Positions 1 through 9,866 of a stretch of 64,000 nucleotides of DNA are shown one piece after another; position 1 is the first letter of the stretch, and each line of letters opens with the position of its first letter. A program made the position numbers and the translations under genes. Source of the stretch: JBAYIE01 sp965279165. Its GTDB lineage: Bacteria > Bacteroidota > Bacteroidia > UKL13-3. The stretch is from assembly GCA_965279165.1 (NCBI GenBank), contig OZ257140.1, forward strand, positions 1 to 64,000, written 5' to 3'. The notes beneath the pieces were generated by a model, which searched no databases, was not told where the DNA came from, and saw only the letters and a program-made list of their open reading frames with translations.

Positions 1-57
1 CAATGTATTTGATGGCGACGGATACTAATATTAAAACTAAAATAACAGATTTACAAA

Positions 58-765
58 ATGGGAAGGGTTTTTGAAAAACGTAAACATAAAATGTTTGCTC
101 GTTATGCAAAAATGAGCAAAGCATTTACCCGTATCGGAAAAGAAATTGCAATTGCGGTAAAAGCTGGAGGTCCTGACCCCGATGGAAACCCGCGTTTGCG
201 CATGATTTTAGCCAAAGCTAAAATGGTAAATATGCCAAAGCACAATCTCGATAACGCTATTAAACGTGCAATTAATAAAGAGGAAGGCGATTTAGAAGAA
301 CTAGTTTACGAAGGAAAAGGCCCGCATAGTGTAGGCTTTATGATCGAAACGGCAACTAATAATCCAAACCGCACGGTAGCAAATTTACGCTTGTACTTTA
401 GTAAAAAAGGCGGCGCTTTAGGCGTTAAAGGGTCGATGGAATTTTTATTCGAAAGAAAAGGCGAATTTAAAATTGACGCAACAGGGATAAATATGGAGGA
501 GTTTGAACTCGATATGATTGATTTTGGAGCGGATGAAATAAATGTGGATGAAGGCGCAATTTATATTACCACTTCTTTCGAAGATTTTGGGCGGATGCAA
601 AATGCATTGGAGGATAAAAAAGTAACCATCCTTAATGCCGAATTAACCCGCGAACCAACCAGTCCAACCGAACTAACTCCTGAACAAGAAGAGGAAGTAA
701 ACGCTTTAATTGATTTGATTGAAGAAGACGATGATGTAACCGGTGTTTATACCACCATTGCTTAA
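58..765 (+). CDS. yebC: YebC/PmpR family regulatory protein
   Basis: This 235-residue protein belongs to the YebC/TACO1 family, cytoplasmic proteins described as transcriptional regulators and, more recently, as factors that help ribosomes through difficult stretches. The N-terminal helical domain has the family pattern KAGGPDPDGNPRLR followed by AKMVNMPKHNLDNAIKRA. The middle region contains YEGKGPHSVGFMIE and TVANLRLYFSKKGG. The C-terminus is acidic (EEEVNALIDLIEEDDD). The length is normal for the family (about 240 residues) and the protein is complete. The start MGRVFEKRKHKMFARYAKMSK matches the family N-terminus. The first 57 bases of the window hold no gene I can support. The family assignment is firm; the cellular role in this organism is inferred. 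Confidence 0.93.
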   Translation: MGRVFEKRKHKMFARYAKMSKAFTRIGKEIAIAVKAGGPDPDGNPRLRMILAKAKMVNMPKHNLDNAIKRAINKEEGDLEELVYEGKGPHSVGFMIETATNNPNRTVANLRLYFSKKGGALGVKGSMEFLFERKGEFKIDATGINMEEFELDMIDFGADEINVDEGAIYITTSFEDFGRMQNALEDKKVTILNAELTREPTSPTELTPEQEEEVNALIDLIEEDDDVTGVYTTIA

Positions 766-832
766 AAAACTAGCTGTAGTATTATCATTTTATATTTAAA
801 ATATTTATTTGAAACTTAGATCTACATTATTA

Positions 833-1000
833 AGGCGGGCTGGTCGCCAAAACGGCGGGGGTAAGCGTGGACAAGTGCAGTGGGAGCTTCGTGGCGCCTG
901 TCCGACGAAGCTTAGCGGAGGCGGAGCTTGTCTTTTTTGCCTACTTTTTTTGACTAAGAAAAAAAGTAGGGGCGGGTTTGGGGCGCATAGCCCCAAGATT
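833..1000. repeat. GC-rich hairpin element between yebC and rseP
   Basis: The gap 766-1128 has no convincing gene. Its middle part is clearly richer in G and C than the AT-rich flanks. It contains a 12-bp inverted repeat at 940-970 (CCTACTTTTTTT, 7-base loop, AAAAAAAGTAGG) and a second hairpin at 980-994 (GGGGC-GCATA-GCCCC). ORFs can be drawn across it on both strands, but their translations are low-complexity and resemble no protein. It looks like a dispersed intergenic element. I see no second copy in this window. Confidence 0.5.
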
Positions 1001-1128
1001 AGAACTTTGTATGTTCATACTTTAATTTTTAATGACATACTTCTTCTATTGTTCGGAATTCAAATAGATTTAAAAGAATATTAAATAATTGCTTAAACGC
1101 AAAATCACTTTAAAACAAAATACACTAA

Positions 1129-2454
1129 ATGCAAGGATTGATTATGGCGGCCCAGCTGATAGCGGGCATTTCTCTACTGGTTATTTTACACGAATTGGGA
1201 CATTTCTGGGCAGCACGTGCCTTTGGTATCCGTGTCGAAAAATTTTACCTCTTTTTTGATGCCTGGGGTAAGAAAATTATATCGTTTAAAAAGGGAGATA
1301 CCGAATGGGGGATAGGATGGTTACCATTGGGTGGTTATGTAAAAATCGCCGGAATGATCGACGAGAGCATGGACAAAGAGCAAATGCAAAAACCTGCCGA
1401 ACCTTGGGAATTTAGAAGCAAACCGGCATGGCAACGTCTGATTGTAATGGTTGGTGGTGTGGTGATGAATGTGATTGCCGGTATCTTTATTTTTGCTATG
1501 CTTTCTTATTATTATGGCGAGCAACGTACTTTAAACAGTTCGGTTAAATATGGCATTATTGCATCTCCACTCGCCGAAGAGGTTGGTTTTAAAACGGGTG
1601 ATCAGTTGATTTCCGTGAATGGAAAACCAATTAAATATTTTGAAGATGCAATTGATATTGATGCTTTAATTGGAGATAATACCACTTATTTGGTAAATCG
1701 AAATGGGGAAGAAGTAAGCATCACCCTGCAAAAAGATTTTGCAAAAAAATTATCCGAACAGGCCAAACCTGATTTTATTTTGCCTCGTCAAACATTTTTT
1801 GTTTCGGATGTAGTACCCAATAACAACGCTGAAAAGGCCGGAATTCAATCCAATGATAAAATTCTGGCAGTTGATTCTTTTTCTTTTCAGTTTTTTGATG
1901 AATTTCAGAAAATACTCCGTGAAAACAACAACAAAACAGCCACATTTACCATTCTTCGCAATGCCGATACCGTTCGTTTACCGGTAGAAATCGATGCCAA
2001 TGGAAAGATTGGAATTGGTGTTAATTCAAATGAATTGGTTTACGATTCGGTTCAATTCGGATTTTTCGAATCCTTTCCAAGTGGATTGGATAAGGCCAAA
2101 GAAACCATTTCTTTACAAGTAAAAGGTTGGGGTAAAATTTTTAATGGGGATATCCCGGCAAACAAAGCCGTACAAGGGCCAATTGGCATTGCAAAGTTTT
2201 ATGGAGGAACCTGGGTTTGGAGTCGTTTTTGGTTGTTTACTGCTTTAATTTCGCTTGGACTTGCATTCATGAATATCCTGCCAATTCCGGCACTCGATGG
2301 TGGACATGTGGTATTGTTGCTCATCGAAATGGTAACCGGACGTCCACTTAGCGTAAAGGTAATGGAGTATATTCAAACCATTGGAATGGTGATTCTTTTA
2401 TCACTCATGGTATTGATTTTTGGTAACGATATTTGGCAGTTGATTGCGAAATAA
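1129..2454 (+). CDS. rseP: RIP metalloprotease RseP (site-2 protease)
   Basis: This inner-membrane zinc protease of the M50 family cleaves single-pass anti-sigma factors within the membrane, usually releasing an ECF sigma factor during envelope stress. The HELGH zinc motif lies at residues 21-25 inside the first membrane segment. The second active-site motif, NILPIPALDGGH, lies near residues 382-393. Two PDZ-like regions fill roughly residues 130-290 (GFKTGDQLISVNGKPI; AGIQSNDKILAVDSF). Length 441 is typical. Met6 (position 1144) is an alternative start. The gene appears to be transcribed alone; its 3' side is the large repeat array. Confidence 0.94.
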   Translation: MQGLIMAAQLIAGISLLVILHELGHFWAARAFGIRVEKFYLFFDAWGKKIISFKKGDTEWGIGWLPLGGYVKIAGMIDESMDKEQMQKPAEPWEFRSKPAWQRLIVMVGGVVMNVIAGIFIFAMLSYYYGEQRTLNSSVKYGIIASPLAEEVGFKTGDQLISVNGKPIKYFEDAIDIDALIGDNTTYLVNRNGEEVSITLQKDFAKKLSEQAKPDFILPRQTFFVSDVVPNNNAEKAGIQSNDKILAVDSFSFQFFDEFQKILRENNNKTATFTILRNADTVRLPVEIDANGKIGIGVNSNELVYDSVQFGFFESFPSGLDKAKETISLQVKGWGKIFNGDIPANKAVQGPIGIAKFYGGTWVWSRFWLFTALISLGLAFMNILPIPALDGGHVVLLLIEMVTGRPLSVKVMEYIQTIGMVILLSLMVLIFGNDIWQLIAK

Positions 2455-4316
2455 AGGGGGTTGTTTGCTCATTTTTCTCGAGCATTTGTAATCCGTGAAA
2501 ACATTTCTTTGGTAAGAAATGTCAGCAACGAATTTACTTAATCGTATTCATAATTTCCCCGCGTCGCGATGTTGAATCCCTAACGGGATTCGAACATTCC
2601 ATTTATTTAATCTACCGATATTTAATCCCTGACGGGATTTGCTGTAGGCGATTGTGATTTTGGATGGGTATCAATTACATGGCGGGATTCGATCATTCCA
2701 TTTTTATTTCGCTACCGATATTTAATCCCTAGCGGGATTTGCGGCAGACGATTGAAATTTTGGAAGGGCATCATTTCACAGGTCACGCGCATTGGTAATA
2801 TGTGAAAACATTTCTTTGGAAACGAATCGTTGGCAATGAATTTACCTAATCATAACCATAATTTCCCCGCGTCGCGATGTTGAATCCCTTGGTGAGAATA
2901 ATTAACTCGAATCCCGTCAGGGATTAAATATCGGTAAAACTAAAAGAGAAACCCCTGAATCCCGTCAGGGATTCAACACCGCGACTATCAAATACAAATC
3001 GACAACAATAGATGTCAGCTCTATCGCATTTGTAATGCGTGAATACATTTCTTTGTTATGAAATGTAGGCAACGAATTTACCTAATCGTATTCATAATTT
3101 TCCCGCGTCGTGATGTTGAATCCCTAACGGGATTCGAACATTCCATTTATTTAATCTACCGATATTTAATCCCTGACGGGATTTGCTGCAGACGATTGTG
3201 ATTTTGGATGGGTATCAATTACAAGGCGGGATTCGATCATTCCATTTTTATTTCGCTACCGATATTTAATTCCTAGAGGGATTTGCGGCAGACGATTGAA
3301 ATTTTTGAAGGGCATCATTCACAGTTCACGCGCATTGGTAATGTGTGAAAACATTTCTTTGGAAACGAATCATTGGCAATGAATTTACCTAATCGTATTC
3401 ATAATTTTCCTGCGTCGCGATGTTGAATCCCTGACGGGATTCGATCATTCCATTTATTTAATCTACCGATATTTAATCCCTGACGGGATTTGCTGCAGAC
3501 GATTAAAATTTAGGATGGGTATCAATTACATGGCGGGATTCGATCATTCCATTTTTATTTCGCTACCGATATTTAATCCCTAGCGGGATTTGCGGCAGAC
3601 GATTGAAATTTTGGAAGGGCATCATTTCACAGGTCACACGCATTTGTAATGCGTGAATAGATTTCTTTGTAATGAAATGTAGGCAAGGAATTTACCTTAT
3701 CATAATCGTAATTTCCCCGCGTCGCGATGTTGAATCCCTAACGGGATTCGATCATTCCATTTTTATTTCGCTACCGATATTTAATTCCTAGCGGGATTTG
3801 CGGCAGACGATTGAAATTTTGGAAGCGCATCATTTCAAAGTTCACGCGCATTGGTAATGTGTGAAAACATTTCTTTGGAAACGAATCATTGGCAATGAAT
3901 TTACCTAATCGTAACCATAATTTCTCCGCGTCGCGATGTTGAATCCCTTGGTGAGAATAATTAACTCGAATCCCGTCAGGGATTAAATATCGGTAAAACT
4001 AAAAGAGAAACCCCTGAATCCCGTCAGGGATTCAACACCGCGACTATCAAATACAAATCCACAACAATAGATGTCAGCTCTTTCACATTTGTAATGCGTG
4101 AATACATTTCTTTGTTATGAAATGTAAGCAGGAATTTACCTTATCATAATCGTAATTTTCCCGCGTCGCGATGTTGAATCCCTGACGGGATTCGACCATT
4201 CCAATTATTTAATCTACCGATATTAAATTCCTAGCGGGATTTGCGGCAGACGATTGAAATTTTGGATAGGTGTCATTTTTATTCAACTTCAACACTTAGT
4301 ACTTCAACACTTTTCC
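2455..4316. repeat. Noncoding array of palindromic REP-like repeats
   Basis: This 1.86 kb stretch has no credible gene. It is a mosaic of repeated modules. The string GCGTCGYGATGTTGAATCCC begins at about 2561, 2869, 3105, 3412, 3719, 3928 and 4163 (spacings 308, 236, 307, 307, 209 and 235). About 17 palindromes of the form AATCCCTNACGGGATT, or its complement, are embedded. Each unit is preceded, usually by 60-85 bases, by CGCATTTGTAATGCGTGA or a degenerate CGCATTGGTAATGTGTGA (around 2482, 2784, 3024, 3328, 3638, 3845 and 4085). That second motif closely resembles the REP sequences around the transposase at 18470-19006. Spacing is uneven and there are no cas genes, so it is not a CRISPR array. 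Confidence 0.85.
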
Positions 4317-6374
4317 TCAAAACCCTAACCTCACCTGCATCCTTATTTCCTGCACTGTATTCCCTAAAATTTCCTCATTTCCTGTTCCGATAGTTGTGGT
4401 ATCAGCATATCGTGTGATGCTGTATTTAATCCAACATTCCATGTTTCTGAAAATAGGATAGTGTAATAAAACATAAAACCGATTTCCGGTATGGTTTAAT
4501 GCCGGAACTGCATACTGATACAAAACATCGTTTTCGACCATATAAATTCGCGCATTGTAACCATGAACCGAAAAGAGGGTAAACCTGGTGTTACAAACCA
4601 ATTTGGTGTTGGCAAACGCGATTTTAAAATCTTGAAATAGCATGGTTCCTAATTCGGCAGGTTGAAATGCTGTTTCGTATTTCGAAAACTCTAACCTGGT
4701 TTTGGCGCTTATTAATTCAGTTGCCTGATACTGGTATTGGATTCTGAGATTTCGTTTCGTGGCTTCCGTTACGGCAATTCCAACTTCACTTAATCCTTTT
4801 CTTTCAAATCGATACCGTAAATGCAAAGCTGCTGTTTTGTTGGGTTGATATTGCAATTCGGAAAGAAACTCTTTTCCATGCGAAGGTCCATCCACCCTGT
4901 ACTTTAGCCAATCTGATTGGTAAAAATCAACATACGTATGCAAACTCCAATGTCGATTTATCTTATAAACAAATGCAGTATACATACCACTTTCATTGTT
5001 TCCTTGGCCATTTTCGCCAAATGTGTTTGCATACAAAGCATGGTAGTTTTTATCGTACTTGCGATACAATAAAAGCAAATCAAATCGGGGATGTAAAGGA
5101 ACTGCCAAGCCACTTAACATGCCATTACCTCCGTTAACTTGTGTCGCTACTTCACCAAAGAAAAACAAATTCTTCCACCGGAAAGTATAATCGGTGCCAA
5201 TATTGCTGATTTGCTTTTGTGTTGGTTTAAAATATTGGTATGCTGCTGTTGGTTTTTCGAATGGCAAATCAAAGGAGCTAGTCACCGCTGTAAATCCAAC
5301 CGAATAACTTTGGTTACTTAAGTTTACATTCATTCCGTAAGTGGTTTCATTAATTTTATTTTTCTGTGCAATTTCATTTGCGGTTCGGTGCAATCCAGAA
5401 ACTTGTATGGTATTTATTGCTTCCGTTGCCGAATCGGAAATGACAATACCCGCGCTGGCTTTTTTATACGAGAAAAATGGCGTTACTGCTATCTTTCCGA
5501 ATTTACCGGTGCAGGCAACCCCACGCATAAAACCACTTTCGCTTAACGACCGAAATGGAGCCAAAGGTTGGCTTGTACTTCCAGGCGACAAAACAAAAGC
5601 AGACTTCTTTGATACCCTTCCTGTTGAAAAGGTTAAACCTTGGCCAAATCCCAAACGGTAATCTCCTACTGCTATTGAAGTAATCCATTTATTGGCCGGT
5701 TTATAAAAAAAGTGAACCGAGTTAAAATCGAATAAACCGTTTTTATTTTGCCACGGCGCGGGTTCACCGGCATCTTTTTCGCCACTGTAGCCAAATACCA
5801 ACTTATCGTTGTATTGAAATCGGTAACGCAAGGCCAGGCGATAAGATGGACCCAAGTATCCTTTATCCTGCAATCGGGTTTCCGGTAAATACCCTTTTTT
5901 TACTTCGGGCTCTGCCTCATAAAGCAACAATACCTGCTGTTTCCCTGTTTTGAGTTTATGCATAAAAGGAGTCGCATCCTTGGTCCAATCGGCATCGGTT
6001 TGTACAAAACAACGCAATAGGGTAATGGTATTATCATCCAAACAAGCAATGCTTTGCAACTCGAGCAACGAAAGGTAATTTCCAAAACGGATACGGTGGG
6101 TAAGTATGGCTTTCCTTTGCTGTTCGGTTAGAAAAAATAATGGAAGCAAATCACTTTCAACTGCTTTGTTGATATTGATTTTGTGCGACATGAAGAATTG
6201 CAATTCATCTACTATTTGTTGGTAATCCAAATCGGCATCGGTATTCTCGGTCAACTGTTCCATCAATTGATCCAATACTTTTTTTTCGTTAGGAAAACTT
6301 CCTTGTGCATGCAATTCAGTTATAGTACTGATGTTTACAAGCAACAACAGCAATACATATACATTCACTTTCAT
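4317..6374 (-). CDS. Helix-hairpin-helix protein, probable outer-membrane barrel
   Basis: This is a 685-residue exported protein. Residues 1-24 form a signal peptide ending in LHAQ. Residues about 65-110 form a ComEA-like helix-hairpin-helix motif (ININKAVESDLLPLFFL, then RFGNYLSLLELQSI). The remaining roughly 550 residues are rich in alternating aromatic and polar positions and end in a strand closing with F (QEIRMQVRLGF), as expected of an outer-membrane beta-barrel. Proteins of this layout are common in Bacteroidota and usually annotated only as helix-hairpin-helix domain proteins; their function is unknown to me. Its ATG overlaps the stop of the upstream gene 6371-7201 by four bases, so the two are probably translationally coupled. 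Confidence 0.75.
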   Translation of the reverse strand: MKVNVYVLLLLLVNISTITELHAQGSFPNEKKVLDQLMEQLTENTDADLDYQQIVDELQFFMSHKININKAVESDLLPLFFLTEQQRKAILTHRIRFGNYLSLLELQSIACLDDNTITLLRCFVQTDADWTKDATPFMHKLKTGKQQVLLLYEAEPEVKKGYLPETRLQDKGYLGPSYRLALRYRFQYNDKLVFGYSGEKDAGEPAPWQNKNGLFDFNSVHFFYKPANKWITSIAVGDYRLGFGQGLTFSTGRVSKKSAFVLSPGSTSQPLAPFRSLSESGFMRGVACTGKFGKIAVTPFFSYKKASAGIVISDSATEAINTIQVSGLHRTANEIAQKNKINETTYGMNVNLSNQSYSVGFTAVTSSFDLPFEKPTAAYQYFKPTQKQISNIGTDYTFRWKNLFFFGEVATQVNGGNGMLSGLAVPLHPRFDLLLLYRKYDKNYHALYANTFGENGQGNNESGMYTAFVYKINRHWSLHTYVDFYQSDWLKYRVDGPSHGKEFLSELQYQPNKTAALHLRYRFERKGLSEVGIAVTEATKRNLRIQYQYQATELISAKTRLEFSKYETAFQPAELGTMLFQDFKIAFANTKLVCNTRFTLFSVHGYNARIYMVENDVLYQYAVPALNHTGNRFYVLLHYPIFRNMECWIKYSITRYADTTTIGTGNEEILGNTVQEIRMQVRLGF

Positions 6375-7201
6375 GGTATGCTGTTCGGTTTAATAGGTAA
6401 GGTCAACGAAAGGCGAGGGGTGAAGCCTAAAATTTGGTGCATCGCGATTGCTCCATCGATTTGCAGTTTTTTGATGGTGCACGATATGCCATAATGATAA
6501 GTAAATGGCAATTCTGAAATTCCCAAAGAAATTTTGCAGGCATTGGCTATGGCATAATTTAATCCGGCTTTTAAGGATGCCTGCTTCTGCATTGGTATTT
6601 CGTATTCCAAATGCAAAACCAACACGCTTGATACTTCGTGCTTTACTCCTAATCTGCCAAAAGAAGCAATAGGGTCGGTGTTTTGGTTGCTATATTTACG
6701 CTGTTCGGGATTGAAAAAATAGAGAGAAAGATAAGTATCCTTGCGTATTTTGCTTTGTAGACCAATTCCTCCTACGATATTGCCATTTGAACCATAATCT
6801 GCAATTCGGGTATATACATAATTAAATTGTATGCCTACAGATACCTCTTTGAAAAGCATTTTCGACATAGAAAGACAAAATCGCTGTTGGTTATAAGCCG
6901 GTATTCCAAAGTAAGCAATCGACGAGCCAATATAAAAGTTGCGGAATTTGGTAAATCCCGCAACGGCTCCAAGATTGCTTTCCCGAATACCGTATTTTTG
7001 TACAGAATACAAACCAATGCTTTGTTGGGGCACAAAACACATTCCGGATGGGTTATTCACAACTGTCCACAAATCATTAGCAGTTACCGAAACCCCACCT
7101 TGCATATGGGAAATTGCACCAAAAGGCTCGGTAATTACTTGAGATTGAACATTGTTAAGCCAAATTGCCATCAAGGCAAGCGGCAAAATCAAAAGTTTCA
7201 T
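6371..7201 (-). CDS. Secreted outer-membrane protein, PorV/PorQ-like
   Basis: This 276-residue protein has a signal peptide of about 20 residues (ending NVQSQ). The mature N-terminus GGVSVTANDLWTVVNNPSGM resembles the start of PorV/PorQ and UPF0164-like outer-membrane proteins, where a glycine-rich stretch is followed by NPAG/NPSG. The rest is consistent with beta-strands. It is the first gene of a two-gene reverse-strand operon with the helix-hairpin-helix protein (four-base overlap ATGA) and diverges from hppA. The link to type IX secretion is by resemblance only. Confidence 0.6.
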   Translation of the reverse strand: MKLLILPLALMAIWLNNVQSQVITEPFGAISHMQGGVSVTANDLWTVVNNPSGMCFVPQQSIGLYSVQKYGIRESNLGAVAGFTKFRNFYIGSSIAYFGIPAYNQQRFCLSMSKMLFKEVSVGIQFNYVYTRIADYGSNGNIVGGIGLQSKIRKDTYLSLYFFNPEQRKYSNQNTDPIASFGRLGVKHEVSSVLVLHLEYEIPMQKQASLKAGLNYAIANACKISLGISELPFTYHYGISCTIKKLQIDGAIAMHQILGFTPRLSLTLPIKPNSIP

Positions 7202-7257
7202 AGGCGTTTTTAATTAGGCGTTGTTCAAATCTAAATTTCTATTGTGAATTTTTATCT

Positions 7258-7265
7258 TATTTTTG
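7258..7265 (+). promoter_or_regulatory. Probable -7 box of hppA promoter
   Basis: TATTTTTG matches the Bacteroidota -7 consensus TAnnTTTG and lies 35 bases before the hppA ATG. I see no TTG at the usual spacing for a -33 element, so the promoter call rests on the -7 box and its position. Confidence 0.45.
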
Positions 7266-7300
7266 CCCACTTTGTTAAAAAAAGTAGATATAAGTAAACT

Positions 7301-9811
7301 ATGGAAAATTTAATTTATTTAATTCCCGCACTTGGCGTTGTAGGACTGATTGTAATGGCTATTAAAAGAGCTTGGGTAATCAAACAAGATGCAGGAGATG
7401 AGAAAATGACAGAATTGGCAGGTTATATTGCCGATGGAGCGATGGCTTTCTTAAAAGCGGAATGGAAAATCCTTTCTTATTTTGTGGTAATTGCAGCCAT
7501 TTTATTAGCTTGGAGCGGAATGGCAACAGGAACACCTGAAAATCCAATCCACAGCAGTCCAATTATTGCCATATCCTTTATTATAGGTGCAGTATTTTCT
7601 GCATTTGCAGGTTATATTGGAATGAGCGTTGCTACCAAAGCAAATGTTCGTACTACGCAAGCAGCCCGCACCAGCTTGGCACAAGCACTTAAAGTTTCGT
7701 TTACCGGTGGATCGGTAATGGGATTAGGAGTTGCAGGTTTAGCTGTATTGGGTTTAGGCGGATTGTTTATTGTTTTCTTTAAAATGTTTGTTCCTGCCGG
7801 AGCAGCTATCAATGGCGAAGAAATGAAAAAAGCCATCGAAGTACTTGCCGGTTTCTCGTTAGGAGCAGAATCTATCGCCTTATTTGCCCGCGTGGGTGGT
7901 GGTATTTATACCAAAGCAGCTGATGTCGGTGCCGATTTAGTAGGTAAAGTAGAAGCCGGAATTCCGGAAGATGATGTTAGAAACCCTGCAACCATTGCCG
8001 ATAACGTAGGCGATAACGTAGGTGATGTGGCCGGTATGGGTGCCGATTTATTCGGTTCTTATGTGGCTACCATACTTGCTACCATGGTACTTGGACAAGA
8101 AGTAGATGCCTCCAACGATAAATTTGGAGGATTATCCCCAATTCTATTACCAATGATGATTGCCGGTTTGGGTATCATTTTCTCGATTATCGGGATGTGG
8201 TTTGTAAAAATTAAAGACGAAAAAGGAAATGTACAAGGTGCATTAAATATGGGTAACTGGAGTTCTATCGTAATTACCGGTATCGCTTCTTATTTCCTTG
8301 TGATGTGGATGCTGCCTTCCGAATTATCGATTCGTGGGGAAGTTTTCACCAATATGCAGGTGTTTTATTCAATTGTACTTGGATTGGTTGTTGGTACTTT
8401 AATGAGTATCATCACCGAATATTATACAGCCATGGGCAAACGTCCAGTACTATCAATTGTAAAACAATCGGGTACCGGACATGCAACCAATATTATCGGT
8501 GGCTTATCGGTAGGTATGGAATCAACTGTTGCGCCAATTTTGGTATTGGCAGCTGGTATTTATGGATCATTTGAATTTGCCGGTTTATATGGCGTAGCAA
8601 TCGCTGCTGCAGGTATGATGGCAACAACCGCCATGCAATTGGCTATTGATGCTTTTGGACCAATTGCAGATAATGCAGGTGGTATTGCCGAAATGAGTCA
8701 GTTGCCGGAAGAAGTTCGCGGACGTACCGATAACTTGGATGCAGTTGGAAATACAACAGCAGCTACAGGAAAAGGATTTGCGATAGCTTCGGCAGCATTA
8801 ACATCTCTTGCTTTGTTTGCAGCATTTGTTGGTATTGCGGGAATCGATTCTATTGATATTTATAAAGCTAATGTACTTGCCGGCTTATTTGTTGGTGGTA
8901 TGATTCCATTTATATTCTCTTCTTTGGCTATTGCAGCGGTAGGAAGAGCAGCAATGGATATGGTAAATGAAGTTCGTCGCCAGTTCCGTGAAATACCTGG
9001 TATTATGGAGTATAAAGCCAAACCTGAATACGAAAAATGTGTGGCTATTTCAACCAAAGCATCTATACGCGAAATGCTTGCTCCCGGTGCAATTGCTTTA
9101 ATCGTTCCAATTATTGTTGGATTTGCGTTTGGTCCGGAAGTGTTAGGCGGATTACTTGCAGGTGTTACGGTAAGTGGTGTATTAATGGGAATGTTCCAAT
9201 CCAACGCAGGTGGCGCTTGGGATAATGCAAAAAAATCGTTTGAAAAAGGTGTGTTGATTAATGGCGAAATGTTCTACAAAAAATCAGAACCGCACAAAGC
9301 TTCAGTAACCGGTGATACAGTGGGTGATCCTTTTAAAGATACTTCCGGTCCATCGATGAATATTTTGATTAAATTGATGAGTATCGTTTCTTTAATTATT
9401 GCTCCGCATATTGCGGTAGTAGGTGGTTTGAAATCGGATAAAGCAATGATGCATGGGGCTAAAATGGAATGTTGCAGCGAAGGTGGAAGTGAAATGCACA
9501 ATAGCGGTAAATGCGATATGACCTTATGTGTTAATATGAGTAAGGAAGAATGCGCTGCATATTGCGATTCGGTCGGTTGTACGGAAGAAGAAAAAGCCGC
9601 TTGTTTAAAACATGCGATGTGTAATACCAAATGCAAAGAGCTTTGCAAAGATGGTTCAAAAGGATGTTCGCAAGAATGCATGGATGCGTGCAAAGCCGAC
9701 GGAAAAGATTGTGGACAAGGATGTTCACATGAAAATACCGGTAAAAAAGATGCTTGTTGTGAAGAAAGCAAAGAAGAAGGAAAGATGGAACACCACCACG
9801 ACCATCATTAA
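7301..9811 (+). CDS. hppA: Membrane-bound ion-pumping pyrophosphatase with Cys/His-rich tail
   Basis: This integral membrane enzyme hydrolyses pyrophosphate and pumps H+ or Na+ across the inner membrane. The substrate-binding signature DVGADLVGKVEAGIPEDD begins near residue 208 and is followed by DNVGDNVGDVAGMGADLFGS. The segment GNTTAATGKGFAIAS (about 483-497) has alanine where K+-independent enzymes carry lysine, which predicts a K+-dependent enzyme; I cannot decide between H+ and Na+ pumping. The core ends near residue 710. A tail of about 115 residues follows, with 18 cysteines in patterns such as CKELC and CSQECMDAC, and ends in HHHDHH. This tail is not part of the usual family and suggests metal binding. 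The reading frame is continuous into it. A terminator follows. Confidence 0.95.
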   Translation: MENLIYLIPALGVVGLIVMAIKRAWVIKQDAGDEKMTELAGYIADGAMAFLKAEWKILSYFVVIAAILLAWSGMATGTPENPIHSSPIIAISFIIGAVFSAFAGYIGMSVATKANVRTTQAARTSLAQALKVSFTGGSVMGLGVAGLAVLGLGGLFIVFFKMFVPAGAAINGEEMKKAIEVLAGFSLGAESIALFARVGGGIYTKAADVGADLVGKVEAGIPEDDVRNPATIADNVGDNVGDVAGMGADLFGSYVATILATMVLGQEVDASNDKFGGLSPILLPMMIAGLGIIFSIIGMWFVKIKDEKGNVQGALNMGNWSSIVITGIASYFLVMWMLPSELSIRGEVFTNMQVFYSIVLGLVVGTLMSIITEYYTAMGKRPVLSIVKQSGTGHATNIIGGLSVGMESTVAPILVLAAGIYGSFEFAGLYGVAIAAAGMMATTAMQLAIDAFGPIADNAGGIAEMSQLPEEVRGRTDNLDAVGNTTAATGKGFAIASAALTSLALFAAFVGIAGIDSIDIYKANVLAGLFVGGMIPFIFSSLAIAAVGRAAMDMVNEVRRQFREIPGIMEYKAKPEYEKCVAISTKASIREMLAPGAIALIVPIIVGFAFGPEVLGGLLAGVTVSGVLMGMFQSNAGGAWDNAKKSFEKGVLINGEMFYKKSEPHKASVTGDTVGDPFKDTSGPSMNILIKLMSIVSLIIAPHIAVVGGLKSDKAMMHGAKMECCSEGGSEMHNSGKCDMTLCVNMSKEECAAYCDSVGCTEEEKAACLKHAMCNTKCKELCKDGSKGCSQECMDACKADGKDCGQGCSHENTGKKDACCEESKEEGKMEHHHDHH

Positions 9812-9833
9812 TTGTTGGTAAGAAAAATATATA

Positions 9834-9866
9834 AAAACCCCGGTTGCTTGCGATCGGGGTTTTTTG
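9834..9866 (+). terminator. Rho-independent terminator after hppA
   Basis: AAAACCCCG, a loop of about 12 bases, then CGGGGTTTTTT forms a strong hairpin with a T-run, starting 23 bases after the hppA stop codon. Confidence 0.85.

Noticed and set aside
805..1084. Overlapping frames on both strands of the GC-rich element
   Set aside because: Neither strand shows protein-like composition, and the region is explained better by hairpins.
2455..4316. CRISPR array
   Set aside because: Repeats are palindromic and short, distances between them are uneven, the intervening sequences are themselves repeated rather than unique, and no cas gene is present.
5139..5661. Forward-strand frames within the helix-hairpin-helix protein gene
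   Set aside because: They are antisense frames of a clear coding region and have no signal, domain or start context.
9440..9811. Frameshift or fusion artefact at the end of hppA
   Set aside because: The frame is continuous, the Cys patterns are repeated and regular, and the stop is followed by a terminator at normal distance.
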